Shown here piece by piece: positions 1 through 8,637 of a stretch of DNA of 64,000 nucleotides. Position numbers and translations under genes: made by a program. The stretch is from Pseudomonadota bacterium (GTDB taxonomy: Bacteria; Pseudomonadota; Gammaproteobacteria; Burkholderiales; Rhodocyclaceae): positions 44,153 through 108,152 of the forward strand of contig JAKOTN010000064.1 in NCBI GenBank assembly GCA_029776255.1, given 5' to 3'. Under the pieces are notes generated by a model. The model was given only the letters and a program-made list of their open reading frames with translations, had not been told where the DNA came from and did not search any database. Position 1 is the stretch's first letter; every line of letters begins with the position of its first letter.

Positions 1-1206
1 GTCCTTGACCAGCGCTTCCAGGCGCTGGTGGGTGCTGCCTTTCAGCTTGCCGGCCTGAATCGCCAGCGCCTTGACGCCTTCCGAAATGGCGAAGATGCCG
101 GCTTTCTTGATTTCCAGCATGCCGGAATGCTCGCCGTCCTTTTCGCCCTTGATGCGGCCGAACCAGCCGATCGGCGGGACGAAGCGCAGGGTGTTCTCGA
201 CCATGCGCATCAGGAAGAGCTTGTCGCGCTTGACGTGGTCGTACAGTTGCTTCTTGAGATCCTGCTCGAAAGACGGGTCGCCGTAGATGGTGCGGATATC
301 GACGAACGTGCCGCAGCTCAGCACGTGCGCGGGACTCGGCGCTTGCAGCCAGCGGTCGAGCTGTTCGCTCCATTTGCCGACGCTGCGTCGCCATTCCTCG
401 TTGTTGGCCATGATTCCGCCGGGGCAGGGAGGAATGCCGATGGCGATCAGCGAGTCGATCAGTTCCTTCGCGAATTTCTCTATCTTGCGGATCTTGTCGG
501 CACCGAGTTCGTCGCCGTAGACAATCGCGTTGTCCTGGTCGGTCAGCAGCGTCTGTTCGCCGCGGCCTTCGCTGCCGAGGACGACAAAGGCAAAGCGTGC
601 CGGCAGGTCGGCGAAGCGGTCCTGGCACAGCAGGGCGATTAGGCGCAGCAGAATCTGGTCGTTGAGGTGGGCGATCATCCGCACCATTTCACGCGTGCCG
701 ATTCCGGTGCCGCTCAGATGCAGCACCAGTCGCTGAATCCGCCCGTAAACCGCCTTCAACTCGTCGCGATCCTTGGCGCGCTCGATGTCGAGGACCAGTT
801 GATGCGGCGAATGCGATTGCAGGCGCAAGATGTCGCCGTCGGTAATGATTCCCGCCAGCTTGCCCTTGCCGTCCACCACCGCCAGGCGGTGGATGCCTTC
901 GCGCGACATCCGGTAAAGCGCTTCATAAAGCGGCGCGTTCTCGCCGATGAGGGATAAGGGGCTGTGCATGACGTCGCGCACGCGCAGGGTAGACGGGTCG
1001 GTCCCGGCGGCGACCACCTTGTTGCGCAGGTCGCGGTCGGTGAAGATGCCGCTCGGCAGTTTGTTTTCGCAGACCAGAACGCTGGAAATATTCTTCTCGC
1101 GCATGGTTTTGGCCACGTCGACCAAGGCGTCGTCCGGAGCGCAGGCGACCACCGCGCGTTGGCAATGCTCTTTCACCGGGCGAAAAAACAGGCTGTCTTC
1201 AGCCAT
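1..1206 (-). CDS. CBS-pair / DUF294 nucleotidyltransferase-like signalling protein (3' end outside window)
   Basis: About 402 residues are visible; the C-terminus runs off the left edge. The ATG lies at 1206-1204. Residues ~10-130 form two CBS repeats, with text such as GIFTDRDLRNKVV and GIITDGDILRL typical of the fold. The DUF294 putative nucleotidyltransferase domain follows, with the motif GSEGRGEQ starting near residue 211 and the acidic run TDQDNAIVYGDE after it. The family resembles GlnD-type nucleotidyltransferases; CBS pairs usually bind adenine nucleotides. The substrate is unknown. Many relatives carry an N-terminal cyclic-nucleotide-binding domain, which is absent here. The 166 bases to the antiporter operon show no clear signal, so co-transcription cannot be judged. 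Confidence 0.85.
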   Translation of the reverse strand, partial: MAEDSLFFRPVKEHCQRAVVACAPDDALVDVAKTMREKNISSVLVCENKLPSGIFTDRDLRNKVVAAGTDPSTLRVRDVMHSPLSLIGENAPLYEALYRMSREGIHRLAVVDGKGKLAGIITDGDILRLQSHSPHQLVLDIERAKDRDELKAVYGRIQRLVLHLSGTGIGTREMVRMIAHLNDQILLRLIALLCQDRFADLPARFAFVVLGSEGRGEQTLLTDQDNAIVYGDELGADKIRKIEKFAKELIDSLIAIGIPPCPGGIMANNEEWRRSVGKWSEQLDRWLQAPSPAHVLSCGTFVDIRTIYGDPSFEQDLKKQLYDHVKRDKLFLMRMVENTLRFVPPIGWFGRIKGEKDGEHSGMLEIKKAGIFAISEGVKALAIQAGKLKGSTHQRLEALVKD

Positions 1207-1372
1207 GGTTGCTGCTCCTGAGGATCGATTGGCGAGGCGGGCGGCGCCGGCGGCGGGAACGGCCGGTCGACCAGCGCGCAAGGGCGATTCTAGCAGCCCG
1301 GCGGACGCGGTGGGTCCGAAAGGCGCGACGGCGAGCCTTGTTTCCGACGGGTGGCAAGCGACCGCAGCCGAT

Positions 1373-1744
1373 CTAGTCGCGCGGACCACCGGGGGCGGTT
1401 CCGCCGTCGTTCGGCGCCGTGGCGCCGGCGTGGTCGTCGGTGCCCGTCGGGGTCTGGCGGTGAAGGGCCGCCTTGGCCAGCAGGTGCGCGCCGACTGGCG
1501 CGGTGAGGAACAGGAAGGCGAGGATCGCCAAGCCATGAACGCTGCCGCCGTGACCCTCGCGCGCGGAGAAGAACAGGGTCGACGCCATCACCAGCGCGCC
1601 GACGCCAAGGGTGGAGGCCTTGGTCGGTGCGTGCAGGCGACTCAGAAAATCCGGCAGGCGGGCGAGGCCGACGGCGCCGCAGAACACCGCCAGGGCACCG
1701 ACGACGACCAGCAGCGAAACGGTGCATTCGACGACGGTGTTCAT
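1373..1744 (-). CDS. mrpG: Mrp/Pha monovalent cation/H+ antiporter subunit G
   Basis: The protein has 123 residues and three predicted membrane segments, with the family motif ARLPDFLSRLHAPTKAS around residues 28-44, as in MnhG/PhaG/MrpG. It is an obligate small subunit of the Mrp antiporter, which exchanges Na+ or K+ for protons in the inner membrane. The C-terminal ~30 residues are hydrophilic and Gly/Pro/Thr-rich. It is the last gene of the operon, and its ATG overlaps the mrpF stop by four bases (ATGA), indicating translational coupling. Confidence 0.93.
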   Translation of the reverse strand: MNTVVECTVSLLVVVGALAVFCGAVGLARLPDFLSRLHAPTKASTLGVGALVMASTLFFSAREGHGGSVHGLAILAFLFLTAPVGAHLLAKAALHRQTPTGTDDHAGATAPNDGGTAPGGPRD

Positions 1745-2010
1745 TCGATCAGATCGCCGCGCAAGAGAAACTTGCTCAGCGCGACGGTGCCGACGAAGCC
1801 GAACAAGGCCAACAACAAGGCCGCTTCGAAATAGACGGTGCTGGCGCGGTGAATGCCCATCAGCACCAGCAGGGCGATGGCGTCGATGCCCAGGGTGTCG
1901 AGCGCCAGGATGCGGTCGGTGGCGTCCGGGCCGCGCAGCAGCCGGAGGATGGCGAGCACGGCGGCGGCGCCGAGCAATGCGTAAGCGAGATCGAGGGCGA
2001 CGGTCAGCAT
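1741..2010 (-). CDS. mrpF: Mrp/Pha antiporter subunit F
   Basis: The 89-residue protein is the usual size for MrpF. It has three hydrophobic segments and the conserved stretch RGPDATDRILALDT after the first one. It is a small integral membrane subunit of the Mrp antiporter complex. The ATG at 2010-2008 overlaps the end of mrpE by seven bases. The same frame stays open far upstream inside mrpE and mrpD, but only this C-terminal part resembles a protein family. Confidence 0.92.
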   Translation of the reverse strand: MLTVALDLAYALLGAAAVLAILRLLRGPDATDRILALDTLGIDAIALLVLMGIHRASTVYFEAALLLALFGFVGTVALSKFLLRGDLIE

Positions 2011-2504
2011 GCGAATATCTCTCTCAGGGGTTGTTCGTAGCGCGTCTTGATGTCGCGGATCAGCGCCCTGGGGTCGGGCGCGTCGAGCGCGTGCACCAGC
2101 AGTACCCAGCGTTGGCGGTCGATATCGACGGTCACCGTGCCCGGCGTCAGGCAGACGACGCTGCCAAGCAGCGCGGCGACGAAAGGATCGCGCAGTTCCA
2201 GCGGCACTTCCACCAGCGCGGGACGCAGGCGGTCCAGCGGGCCGAGCACCCGCCTGGCGACCCGCCAGTTGGCGTTGAGCATGTCGAAGGCCACCGCGCC
2301 GAGAAAACGCAGGGCGCGGCCCGGTCGCCGCAAGCGCGGCGCGTCCGGCCAGAAGGCGCGTATCAGCCGCGGCAGGCTCAGCGCCAGGGTGACGCCCAGC
2401 AGCACCGTACCGGGCGAAACGGTTTCGGCCAGGGCGAGCCATAGCAGTCCGATGGTGAGCGACAGCAGCGGACGCGGCACGAGTCGATGCAGGATTCGAT
2501 TCAT
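2004..2504 (-). CDS. mrpE: Mrp/Pha antiporter subunit E
   Basis: The protein has 166 residues. Two N-terminal membrane segments are followed by a soluble domain with CLTPGTVTVDIDRQRWVLLVHAL, split here as CLTPGTVTVD and RWVLLVHAL, the hallmark of MnhE/PhaE. Its precise role is not known, but it is needed for assembly of the full antiporter. The ATG at 2504-2502 overlaps the mrpD stop by four bases. The open frame continues upstream into mrpD, but nothing there resembles the family. Confidence 0.92.
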   Translation of the reverse strand: MNRILHRLVPRPLLSLTIGLLWLALAETVSPGTVLLGVTLALSLPRLIRAFWPDAPRLRRPGRALRFLGAVAFDMLNANWRVARRVLGPLDRLRPALVEVPLELRDPFVAALLGSVVCLTPGTVTVDIDRQRWVLLVHALDAPDPRALIRDIKTRYEQPLREIFAC

Positions 2505-4045
2505 TGCCGGTTCTCCGGGCGCGTGCCTGGTGTTGGCGCTCCGAGAACGCCGGCCACATAAGCGCCCGGCGCGTGCAATTGCCGGGCGGCGCGTTCGGCA
2601 TAGGCCGACAGCGGTGGCGCCAGGAGCGCGAGCAGCGGGCCGGCGGCAGCCAGCAGCACCGTGGCCGTCGTTTTTTGCCACGCGATCGGCGCCGGAGGCC
2701 GCTCGGCGGGCGCCCGGTTTTTCAAGAACAGTCGGCAACCTTCGCGCGTCAGGACGATCATCGTCAGGAAACCGGCGGCGAGAATCCCCAGCCAGATCGC
2801 CGCGCCGGCCGGCGTTTCGCGCAGCGCCGACAGCAGCATCAGTTTGGCGATGAAGCCGGAGAACGGCGGCAGGCCGGCGAGGGTGGCGGCCACGATCAGG
2901 AAAGCCGGCCCGATCCAGCGGGCGCGAACCAGCCCATCCACCGGGGCATCGGCGCGGCGGCACGGTTCGCCGGCGTCTTCAGTGTCTTCGGCGTCCTCGG
3001 CGGTTCCGACGACGCCGGCGATCAGGAACAGGGCGGCGCCGGCCAAGGTCGAGTGCAGCGAGTAATAGATCGCCGCCGCGCTGGCCGCTTCGCTGGCCGG
3101 CGCCGGGGTCAGGAGCAGGGTGCCGGCGGAGAGCAGGATCAGCCATGCCGCCAAGGCGCGCAGGCGGGTCGCCGCCAGGACGCCAAGCGCGGCGAAGGCC
3201 ACGGTCGCCAACGCCAGGGTCGTCAACCAGCCGGCGAGCAGATCGGGCATCGCCGGCGCCAGGGCCACCGCCTGGAGTCGCAGAATGGCGACGATGCCGA
3301 CCTTGGTCATCACCGCGAACAGCGCGGCGACCGGCGCGCCGGCGGCACCGTAGGCGGCGGGTAGCCAGAAGGAGAGCGGCAGCAGACCGGCCTTGAGCGC
3401 GAAGACGGCGATCAGCAGCGCGCAGGCCAGGCGGGCGAGTGCGCGGTCGTGACCGTCCAATGCCAGCCGCTGCGCCAGGTCGGCGAGGTTGAGCGTGCCC
3501 AGCGCGCCGTAGAGCAGTCCCAGGGCGATCAGGAAAACCGACGAGCCGAGCAGATTGAGCACCACGTAGGCGATGCCGGCACGGGTGCGCGCGAGGCCGC
3601 CGGCGTGCGCCAGCAAGGCGTAGGAGGCGAGAAGCATGACCTCGAAGAAGACGAAGAGATTGAACAGGTCGCCCGTCAGGAAAGCGCCGAGCAGACCCAT
3701 CAACTGCAACTGGAACAAGGGCTGGAAATGGCGCCCGCGCGCGTCGAAACCGGCCGTGGCGTACAGTAGCGCGGGCAAGGCGAGGCTGGCGACGAGGACG
3801 CTCATCGCCGCCGCCAGACGGTCGACCACCAGCACGATGCCGAAGGGCGCCGGCCAGCCGCCAAGGGCGTAAACCCGCAATACGCCGTCGTCGGCCAGCC
3901 ACAGCAGCCAGAGCGTCGCCGACAGCAGCAGAACGCTCGCCAGCAGGCCGACGCCGCGTTGCCAGCGCTGATTTTCCCGAGCTAGTTGCAGCAGCGCCGC
4001 GACGAACGGAATCAGGATCGGCAGAATGGGCGCGTGCGCGATCAC
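2501..4045 (-). CDS. mrpD: Mrp/Pha antiporter subunit D (NuoN-like)
   Basis: This is a polytopic membrane protein of 514 residues from the proton-translocating NuoL/M/N superfamily, one of the two large ion-translocating subunits of Mrp. Visible family text includes DLFNLFVFFEVMLLASYALL and ALKAGLLPLSFWLP with its conserved lysine. I placed the start at the GTG at 4045-4043, which overlaps the mrpC TGA stop as GTGA and gives a normal family length. An upstream in-frame ATG at 4411 would add ~120 residues of out-of-frame mrpC sequence and is rejected. Confidence 0.92.
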   Translation of the reverse strand: MIAHAPILPILIPFVAALLQLARENQRWQRGVGLLASVLLLSATLWLLWLADDGVLRVYALGGWPAPFGIVLVVDRLAAAMSVLVASLALPALLYATAGFDARGRHFQPLFQLQLMGLLGAFLTGDLFNLFVFFEVMLLASYALLAHAGGLARTRAGIAYVVLNLLGSSVFLIALGLLYGALGTLNLADLAQRLALDGHDRALARLACALLIAVFALKAGLLPLSFWLPAAYGAAGAPVAALFAVMTKVGIVAILRLQAVALAPAMPDLLAGWLTTLALATVAFAALGVLAATRLRALAAWLILLSAGTLLLTPAPASEAASAAAIYYSLHSTLAGAALFLIAGVVGTAEDAEDTEDAGEPCRRADAPVDGLVRARWIGPAFLIVAATLAGLPPFSGFIAKLMLLSALRETPAGAAIWLGILAAGFLTMIVLTREGCRLFLKNRAPAERPPAPIAWQKTTATVLLAAAGPLLALLAPPLSAYAERAARQLHAPGAYVAGVLGAPTPGTRPENRQ

Positions 4046-4368
4046 GGTTCCGGCCGCACATCGACGCGGTCGCTGCCGGACGCGGCGAGCGCGCGCAAGG
4101 CCAGCATCGCCAGATAGGCACTCATTCCGAAACCGATGACGATCGCCGTCAGCACCAGCGCCTGCGGCAGCGGGTCGGCGAAAATGGCGCCGGCGCCGAT
4201 CAGCGGCGGCGCGTCGATGCGCAGGCGACCGCTGGCGAAAAGAAAAAGGTTGACCGCGTAGGAGAGCAGCGTCAAGCCGAGCAGCACCGGGAAGGTGCGT
4301 GCGCGCAGAACCAGGAATACGCCGCACGTGGTCAATACCGCGACGGCGACGGCCAGCAGGATTTCCAT
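4042..4368 (-). CDS. mrpC: Mrp/Pha antiporter subunit C (NuoK-like)
   Basis: The 108-residue protein has three transmembrane segments and belongs to the NuoK/MnhC family. Recognisable text includes TFPVLLGLTLLSYAVNLFLF and a C-terminal block PLPQALVLTAIVIGFGMSAY. It forms part of the membrane core of the antiporter beside the A and D subunits. Its ATG overlaps the stop of the fused AB gene by one base (TGATG), so the two are translationally coupled. Confidence 0.94.
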   Translation of the reverse strand: MEILLAVAVAVLTTCGVFLVLRARTFPVLLGLTLLSYAVNLFLFASGRLRIDAPPLIGAGAIFADPLPQALVLTAIVIGFGMSAYLAMLALRALAASGSDRVDVRPEP

Positions 4369-7190
4369 CAGCGTTCCTCCTCGTGGCGCCGCGCCCGTGA
4401 CGACAGGCCACCGAGACCGGTGAGAACGGTCAGGACGACGGTGACCACCACGACGTAGACCCCAAGATCGAAAATCATCGCCGAGGCCAGTTCGATCTCG
4501 CCAAGCAGCGGCAGGCGCACGTGACCGTGCGCGCTGGTCAGGAACGGCGCGCCGAACAGCCCGCTGGCGACGCCCACGCCGCCGGCCAGCAGCAAGCCGA
4601 TGGCCAGCGAACGGGTCGGGTGGCCGGGCAGGCGCGGCTGGGCGAACGCAATGCCATTGGCCAGATACTGCATCGTCAGCGCCATGCCGGTGATCAGTCC
4701 GGCGACGAAGCCGCCGCCGGGCGCCTGATGCCCGCGCAGAAACAGATAGGCCGCCACGGTCAGGGCCAACGGCAGCAGCGGCCGCATCAGCATGGCGAGG
4801 AACAGCGGGTGCGCTTCCGTCGCCCAGCGCCGGCCATCGGCGTCGTGCCGGGGCGCCTTCAGGAGCAAACGGTCGAGCAGCGCCTGCGCGGCGAGGGCGA
4901 CCATGGCCAGCACGGTGATCTCGCCCAGGGTGTCGAAACCGCGAAAATCGACCAGGATGACGTTGACCGCGTTGGCGCCGCCGCCGCCGGGCACGGCGTT
5001 TTGTAAATAAAACGCCGGCAAGGCATCGACCGGCGGCGGTACGGTGAGCATGCGCAGCGTGACCATTCCCAACCCGCCGCCGACCGCCAACGCCAGCAGC
5101 AGATCGCGGATCGCGCGCGGCGCGGCGCGGCGCGGCGGCTCGCGGTTCGGCAGATAATAGAGCATCAGCAGCATCAGGACGATGGTGCCGGTTTCGACGG
5201 CAAGCTGGGTGAGCGCCAGATCGGGCGCCGACAAGCGGATAAAGCTCATCGCCACCGTCAGGCCGACGATGCTGACCAGGATCAGCGCCAGCAGACGATG
5301 GCGATGAAGCACCGCGGCGCCGATGCTGCCGATCGACAGCGCGAGCAAGGCGCCGAGCGCCGCCGTGTCAACCGCCTGAACGGGCACGCGCGAGCCGTCG
5401 GCCGGCGCCGAAAAGAACGCCCAGCCGCCAAGCAGCAACAGAAAAACGAAAAACAGCGCGTTGTGGCGTCGCGGCGAGCCGTTGTCGATCAGGGCCACGG
5501 CGCGCCGGGCCGCGTTCGCCAGCCGGCGGTGAAGCCGCTCGAAAATCCGGCCGGGGTGCAGTGACGGCAACGTGGCGTGCCAGGCGTACAAGGGCAACCG
5601 CCAGCCATAGATCGCCACACCGCCGGCCAGCGCCAACACGCTCATCAGCAGCGGGGGATTGAAGCCATGCCACACCGCCAGCTGAAAAGGCGGCAGCGGC
5701 GATTGCAAGGCGGCGCCGGCGGCGGCGTCAAGCAGCGGCGCGACCGTCCATTCGGGAAAAATCCCCACCAGCAGGCAAAGCACCACCAGCAGTTCTATCG
5801 GCGCCCGCATCCAGCGCGGCGGCTCGTGTGGCTGCCGTGGTAGATCCACCGGCTCGCCGTTGAAAAACACATCGTGAACGAAGCGCGCCGAATAGGCGAC
5901 GGCCAGCATGCCGGCCACCGTCGCCAGCAGCGGCAAGAGCCAGCCGAAGACTGTTAGTTGCCGGTGGGCGATCGTTTCGGCGAAAAACATTTCCTTGCTC
6001 AGGAAGCCGTTCAACAAGGGCACGCCGGCCATGGCGCCGGCGGCGACGATCGCCAGGGTGGCGGTGATCGGCATGCGTTTGAACAGGCCGTTCACCCGGC
6101 GCATGTCACGAGTGCCGCACTCGTGGTCGACAATGCCGGCGGCCATGAACAGCGAGGCCTTGAAAATGGCGTGGTTGATGATGTGAAAAACGCCGGCGAC
6201 CACCGAAAGTGGCGTATCCAGACCGAAAAGCAGGATGATCAGGCCAAGGTGGCTGATCGTCGAATAGGCCAGCAATCCCTTGATGTCGTAGCGGAAAAGC
6301 GCCATCGCCGCCGCGTAGAGCAGCGTGATCGCGCCAGTGCCGCCCACCAGCCAGAACCACGGTTCGCTGCCGCCGAGCGCCGGGTAAAGCCGGGCAAGCA
6401 GGAAAACGCCGGCCTTGACCATCGTCGCCGAATGCAGATAGGCCGACACTGGCGTCGGCGCCGCCATCGCGCCCGGCAGCCAAAAGTGGAAGGGAAACTG
6501 TGCCGACTTGGTGAACACGCCGACCAGGATCAGGATCAGCGTCGGGAGATACAGCGGGTGCGCGCGAATGCGCGGCCCCGCCGCCAGAATCGCCGACAAA
6601 TCGTGGCTGCCGACGATGCCGCCCAACAACAGCAGGCCGGCGAGCAGCGCCAGACCGCCGCCGCCGGTCACCGCCAGGGCCAGTCGCGCCCCGCCGCGCG
6701 ATTCGCGATTCCCGCCGTGGTAGGCGACGAGCAGGAAGGAGGACAGACTGGTGATTTCCCAGCACAGCAAAAGCAACAACAGATTCTCGGCGAGCACGAC
6801 GCCAAGCATCGCGGCCATGAACAGCAGCAACACGGTGTAGAAGCGGCCCAGACGGTCGTGTCGCGGCAGGTAATAGGCGGCGTAGAGCACGATCAGCAGG
6901 CCGATGCCGCAGATCAGCAGCGCGAACAGCAAGCCAAGGCCATCGAGGCGCAGCCGCGGATCGAGACCGTAAGCCGGCAGCCAGCGCCATCCATGCACCT
7001 CGACGCCGCCCGCCAGTACCGCCGGCGCCAGCGTCAGCAACAGGCCCAGACAGGTCGCCATCACCGCCGCTGCCGCCAGGGCGGCGGCGATGCGTCCGTG
7101 GCGTTGCAGCGCCAACGGCAACCCGCACGCGCCGAAGGCGGTCGCCGGGATCGCCGCCAGCAGAACGCCGGTGTTCAGGAAAGAACCCAT
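4368..7190 (-). CDS. mrpAB: Mrp/Pha antiporter fused subunits A and B
   Basis: The product is 940 residues long. Residues ~1-500 are the NuoL-like proton-translocating part, with LHSATMVKAGVFLLARLYP and ISHLGLIILLFGL. A DUF4040-type region follows, and the last ~140 residues are an MnhB domain with FLRGHQAPGGGFVAGLI. The fusion of A and B defines the six-gene group 2 Mrp operons found in proteobacteria. It is the first gene of the operon, starts at ATG 7190, and is the largest ion-translocating subunit. Likely roles are sodium, potassium and pH homeostasis; transported ion specificity cannot be read from the sequence. Confidence 0.94.
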   Translation of the reverse strand: MGSFLNTGVLLAAIPATAFGACGLPLALQRHGRIAAALAAAAVMATCLGLLLTLAPAVLAGGVEVHGWRWLPAYGLDPRLRLDGLGLLFALLICGIGLLIVLYAAYYLPRHDRLGRFYTVLLLFMAAMLGVVLAENLLLLLLCWEITSLSSFLLVAYHGGNRESRGGARLALAVTGGGGLALLAGLLLLGGIVGSHDLSAILAAGPRIRAHPLYLPTLILILVGVFTKSAQFPFHFWLPGAMAAPTPVSAYLHSATMVKAGVFLLARLYPALGGSEPWFWLVGGTGAITLLYAAAMALFRYDIKGLLAYSTISHLGLIILLFGLDTPLSVVAGVFHIINHAIFKASLFMAAGIVDHECGTRDMRRVNGLFKRMPITATLAIVAAGAMAGVPLLNGFLSKEMFFAETIAHRQLTVFGWLLPLLATVAGMLAVAYSARFVHDVFFNGEPVDLPRQPHEPPRWMRAPIELLVVLCLLVGIFPEWTVAPLLDAAAGAALQSPLPPFQLAVWHGFNPPLLMSVLALAGGVAIYGWRLPLYAWHATLPSLHPGRIFERLHRRLANAARRAVALIDNGSPRRHNALFFVFLLLLGGWAFFSAPADGSRVPVQAVDTAALGALLALSIGSIGAAVLHRHRLLALILVSIVGLTVAMSFIRLSAPDLALTQLAVETGTIVLMLLMLYYLPNREPPRRAAPRAIRDLLLALAVGGGLGMVTLRMLTVPPPVDALPAFYLQNAVPGGGGANAVNVILVDFRGFDTLGEITVLAMVALAAQALLDRLLLKAPRHDADGRRWATEAHPLFLAMLMRPLLPLALTVAAYLFLRGHQAPGGGFVAGLITGMALTMQYLANGIAFAQPRLPGHPTRSLAIGLLLAGGVGVASGLFGAPFLTSAHGHVRLPLLGEIELASAMIFDLGVYVVVVTVVLTVLTGLGGLSSRARRHEEER

Positions 7191-7375
7191 CGGGAAGGTG
7201 ACAACACGGTCGGCCGGAGAAAAGGGAGGGATGGCCGATTATAGCGATCCTCGCGCCGACGCACGTCAGCCGCTTCGCCGCCGCCGGGGCGGCAGGAGGG
7301 AGTAGAACGCGGCGGGATCGTTCGCCGACGAGGTCGCCGTCTCGCCGCCGCCGTCCGTCGGACCGGATCGCGCGG

Positions 7376-7648
7376 TTACTGGCTTTTGAAGGCGAAGAAC
7401 ATCTTGAAGCAGCGGGCGAAAGCCAAGGGGGTTTCGCAGTGTTGCTGCCACAGTTCGGTGGTCAACGAGAAGGAGACATCGCCTTCCGCCTCCTTGTCCT
7501 TGACCCAGACCAGGCGTTTGTTGCTGTATACGCCGGTCGGCAGGTGCTGACCGATGAATTCCCAAACGCCATCCAGGGTGTCGAAATTGGCGAGATCTCC
7601 GGCACCGTCGGAGCCTTCTTCTTCTTCCATGAACACTTGATAACGCAT
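7376..7648 (-). CDS. Small acidic hypothetical protein
   Basis: I do not recognise this 90-residue protein. It begins with an acidic patch (MEEEEGSDGAGD, residues 7-18), contains three tryptophans, and ends in an aromatic Phe/Lys-rich tail (CFKMFFAFKSQ). There is no signal peptide or membrane segment, so it is probably cytoplasmic. The start at ATG 7648 is favoured by a GAGG eight bases upstream; a longer frame to 7705 has no support. A terminator-like hairpin lies only ~17 bases upstream of the start codon, so the gene may have its own promoter or be attenuated. Confidence 0.7.
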   Translation of the reverse strand: MRYQVFMEEEEGSDGAGDLANFDTLDGVWEFIGQHLPTGVYSNKRLVWVKDKEAEGDVSFSLTTELWQQHCETPLAFARCFKMFFAFKSQ

Positions 7649-7664
7649 CGTGAACCTCGGCAAT

Positions 7665-7692
7665 AAAACGCCCCGGTTCCGCGGAAACGGGG
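7665..7692 (-). terminator. Rho-independent terminator-like hairpin (minus strand)
   Basis: On the minus strand a ten-base-pair stem, CCCCGTTTCC paired with GGAACCGGGG with one mismatch and a two-base loop, is followed by GCGTTTTATT. It sits downstream of the DUF455 gene and just before the start codon of the small protein at 7376-7648, so it could end the upstream operon or act as an attenuator. Confidence 0.55.
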
Positions 7693-7845
7693 GGTCGTTC
7701 GTCAACAGCGCGCAATTATTGGCGAACGCGGGGGATTAGTCCATCCCCGCGGGCAAAAAAATTCCGCACTGCAACATTGGGCGGCAAGGCGCTTGCCGCC
7801 CGTGGAACGTGTCGCCACCGTTCCCGGCGGCACGGTTTTCGCGGC

Positions 7846-8637
7846 TCAATCGGCCTGCAGCAAGGCCAGTTCCCGCTCGTCGAAGCCGGCGGCGCGGCGC
7901 GCCGCGAGATTGAACGGACCACGCGGGCGCGGGGCGCGGTAGCGACGCGCCAGTTCGGCCTGACAGGCGACGGGGTCCAGCCCGCGCCGCGCGCACAGCC
8001 AGCGGTACCAGCGATTGCCGATCGCGACGTGGCCGATTTCGTCGCGCAAAATGATCTCGAGAATGGTGGCGGCGCCGTGGTCGCCGACGCCCCGCAACTT
8101 GTCGCGAATCAGCGGCGCGGCGTCCAGCCCGCGCGCTTCCAGCGTCCGCGGCACCAGGGCCAGTCGTGCCAGCACATCGCCACGGGTCTTCTCCGCCATT
8201 TCCCACAAGCCGTCGTGCGCCGGCAGATCGCCGTAAGCGGTGCCCATGGTGGACAGATGGTCGCGCAGCAGTTCGAAGTGATAAACCTCTTCGCGGGCGA
8301 CGGATAGCCAGTCGCGGTAGAAATCGGCGGGCAGATCGTCGAAACGCCAGACGATATCGAGCGCCAGGTTGACCGCGTTCAGCTCGATATGCGCCAGCGA
8401 ATGCAGCAACGCGGCACGACCGGCAGGCGAGGTGACCGGCCTTTGGGCGACCCGGGCCGGCGGTACCAGCGGTGGTCGCGCGGTGCGGCCGGGCAGCGCT
8501 TCGGTCGCCAGCCGGTGGCGATCGGGAGGGGCGACAGTCTGTTCGTCGATGGCCGGCGCGATGGCCTTGACCGCCGCGCATTTCTCGTCCGCCTCTGGCG
8601 ACAGCAAGGCGTCGAGCGCGAGTTGACGTGGGTTCAA
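7846..8637 (-). CDS. DUF455 family ferritin-like protein
   Basis: The protein has 263 residues and is largely helical. Acidic and histidine residues fit a ferritin-like diiron fold: HIELNAVNLALDIVWRF, AREEVYHFELLRDHL and EIILRDEIGHVAIGNRWY each supply Glu and His. The family is widespread in proteobacteria but its reaction is not established. The start is an uncommon TTG at 8637-8635. It overlaps the stop of the upstream gene as TTGA and has a GGAG eight bases before it, and no ATG fits. Translational coupling to the unknown protein upstream is likely. Confidence 0.8.
   Translation of the reverse strand: MNPRQLALDALLSPEADEKCAAVKAIAPAIDEQTVAPPDRHRLATEALPGRTARPPLVPPARVAQRPVTSPAGRAALLHSLAHIELNAVNLALDIVWRFDDLPADFYRDWLSVAREEVYHFELLRDHLSTMGTAYGDLPAHDGLWEMAEKTRGDVLARLALVPRTLEARGLDAAPLIRDKLRGVGDHGAATILEIILRDEIGHVAIGNRWYRWLCARRGLDPVACQAELARRYRAPRPRGPFNLAARRAAGFDERELALLQAD

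Noticed and set aside
5958..7244. 428-codon open frame on the plus strand opposite the Mrp AB gene
   Set aside because: Composition is Gln/Arg/Ala-rich antisense text typical of GC-rich genes. The opposite strand is a clear antiporter gene.
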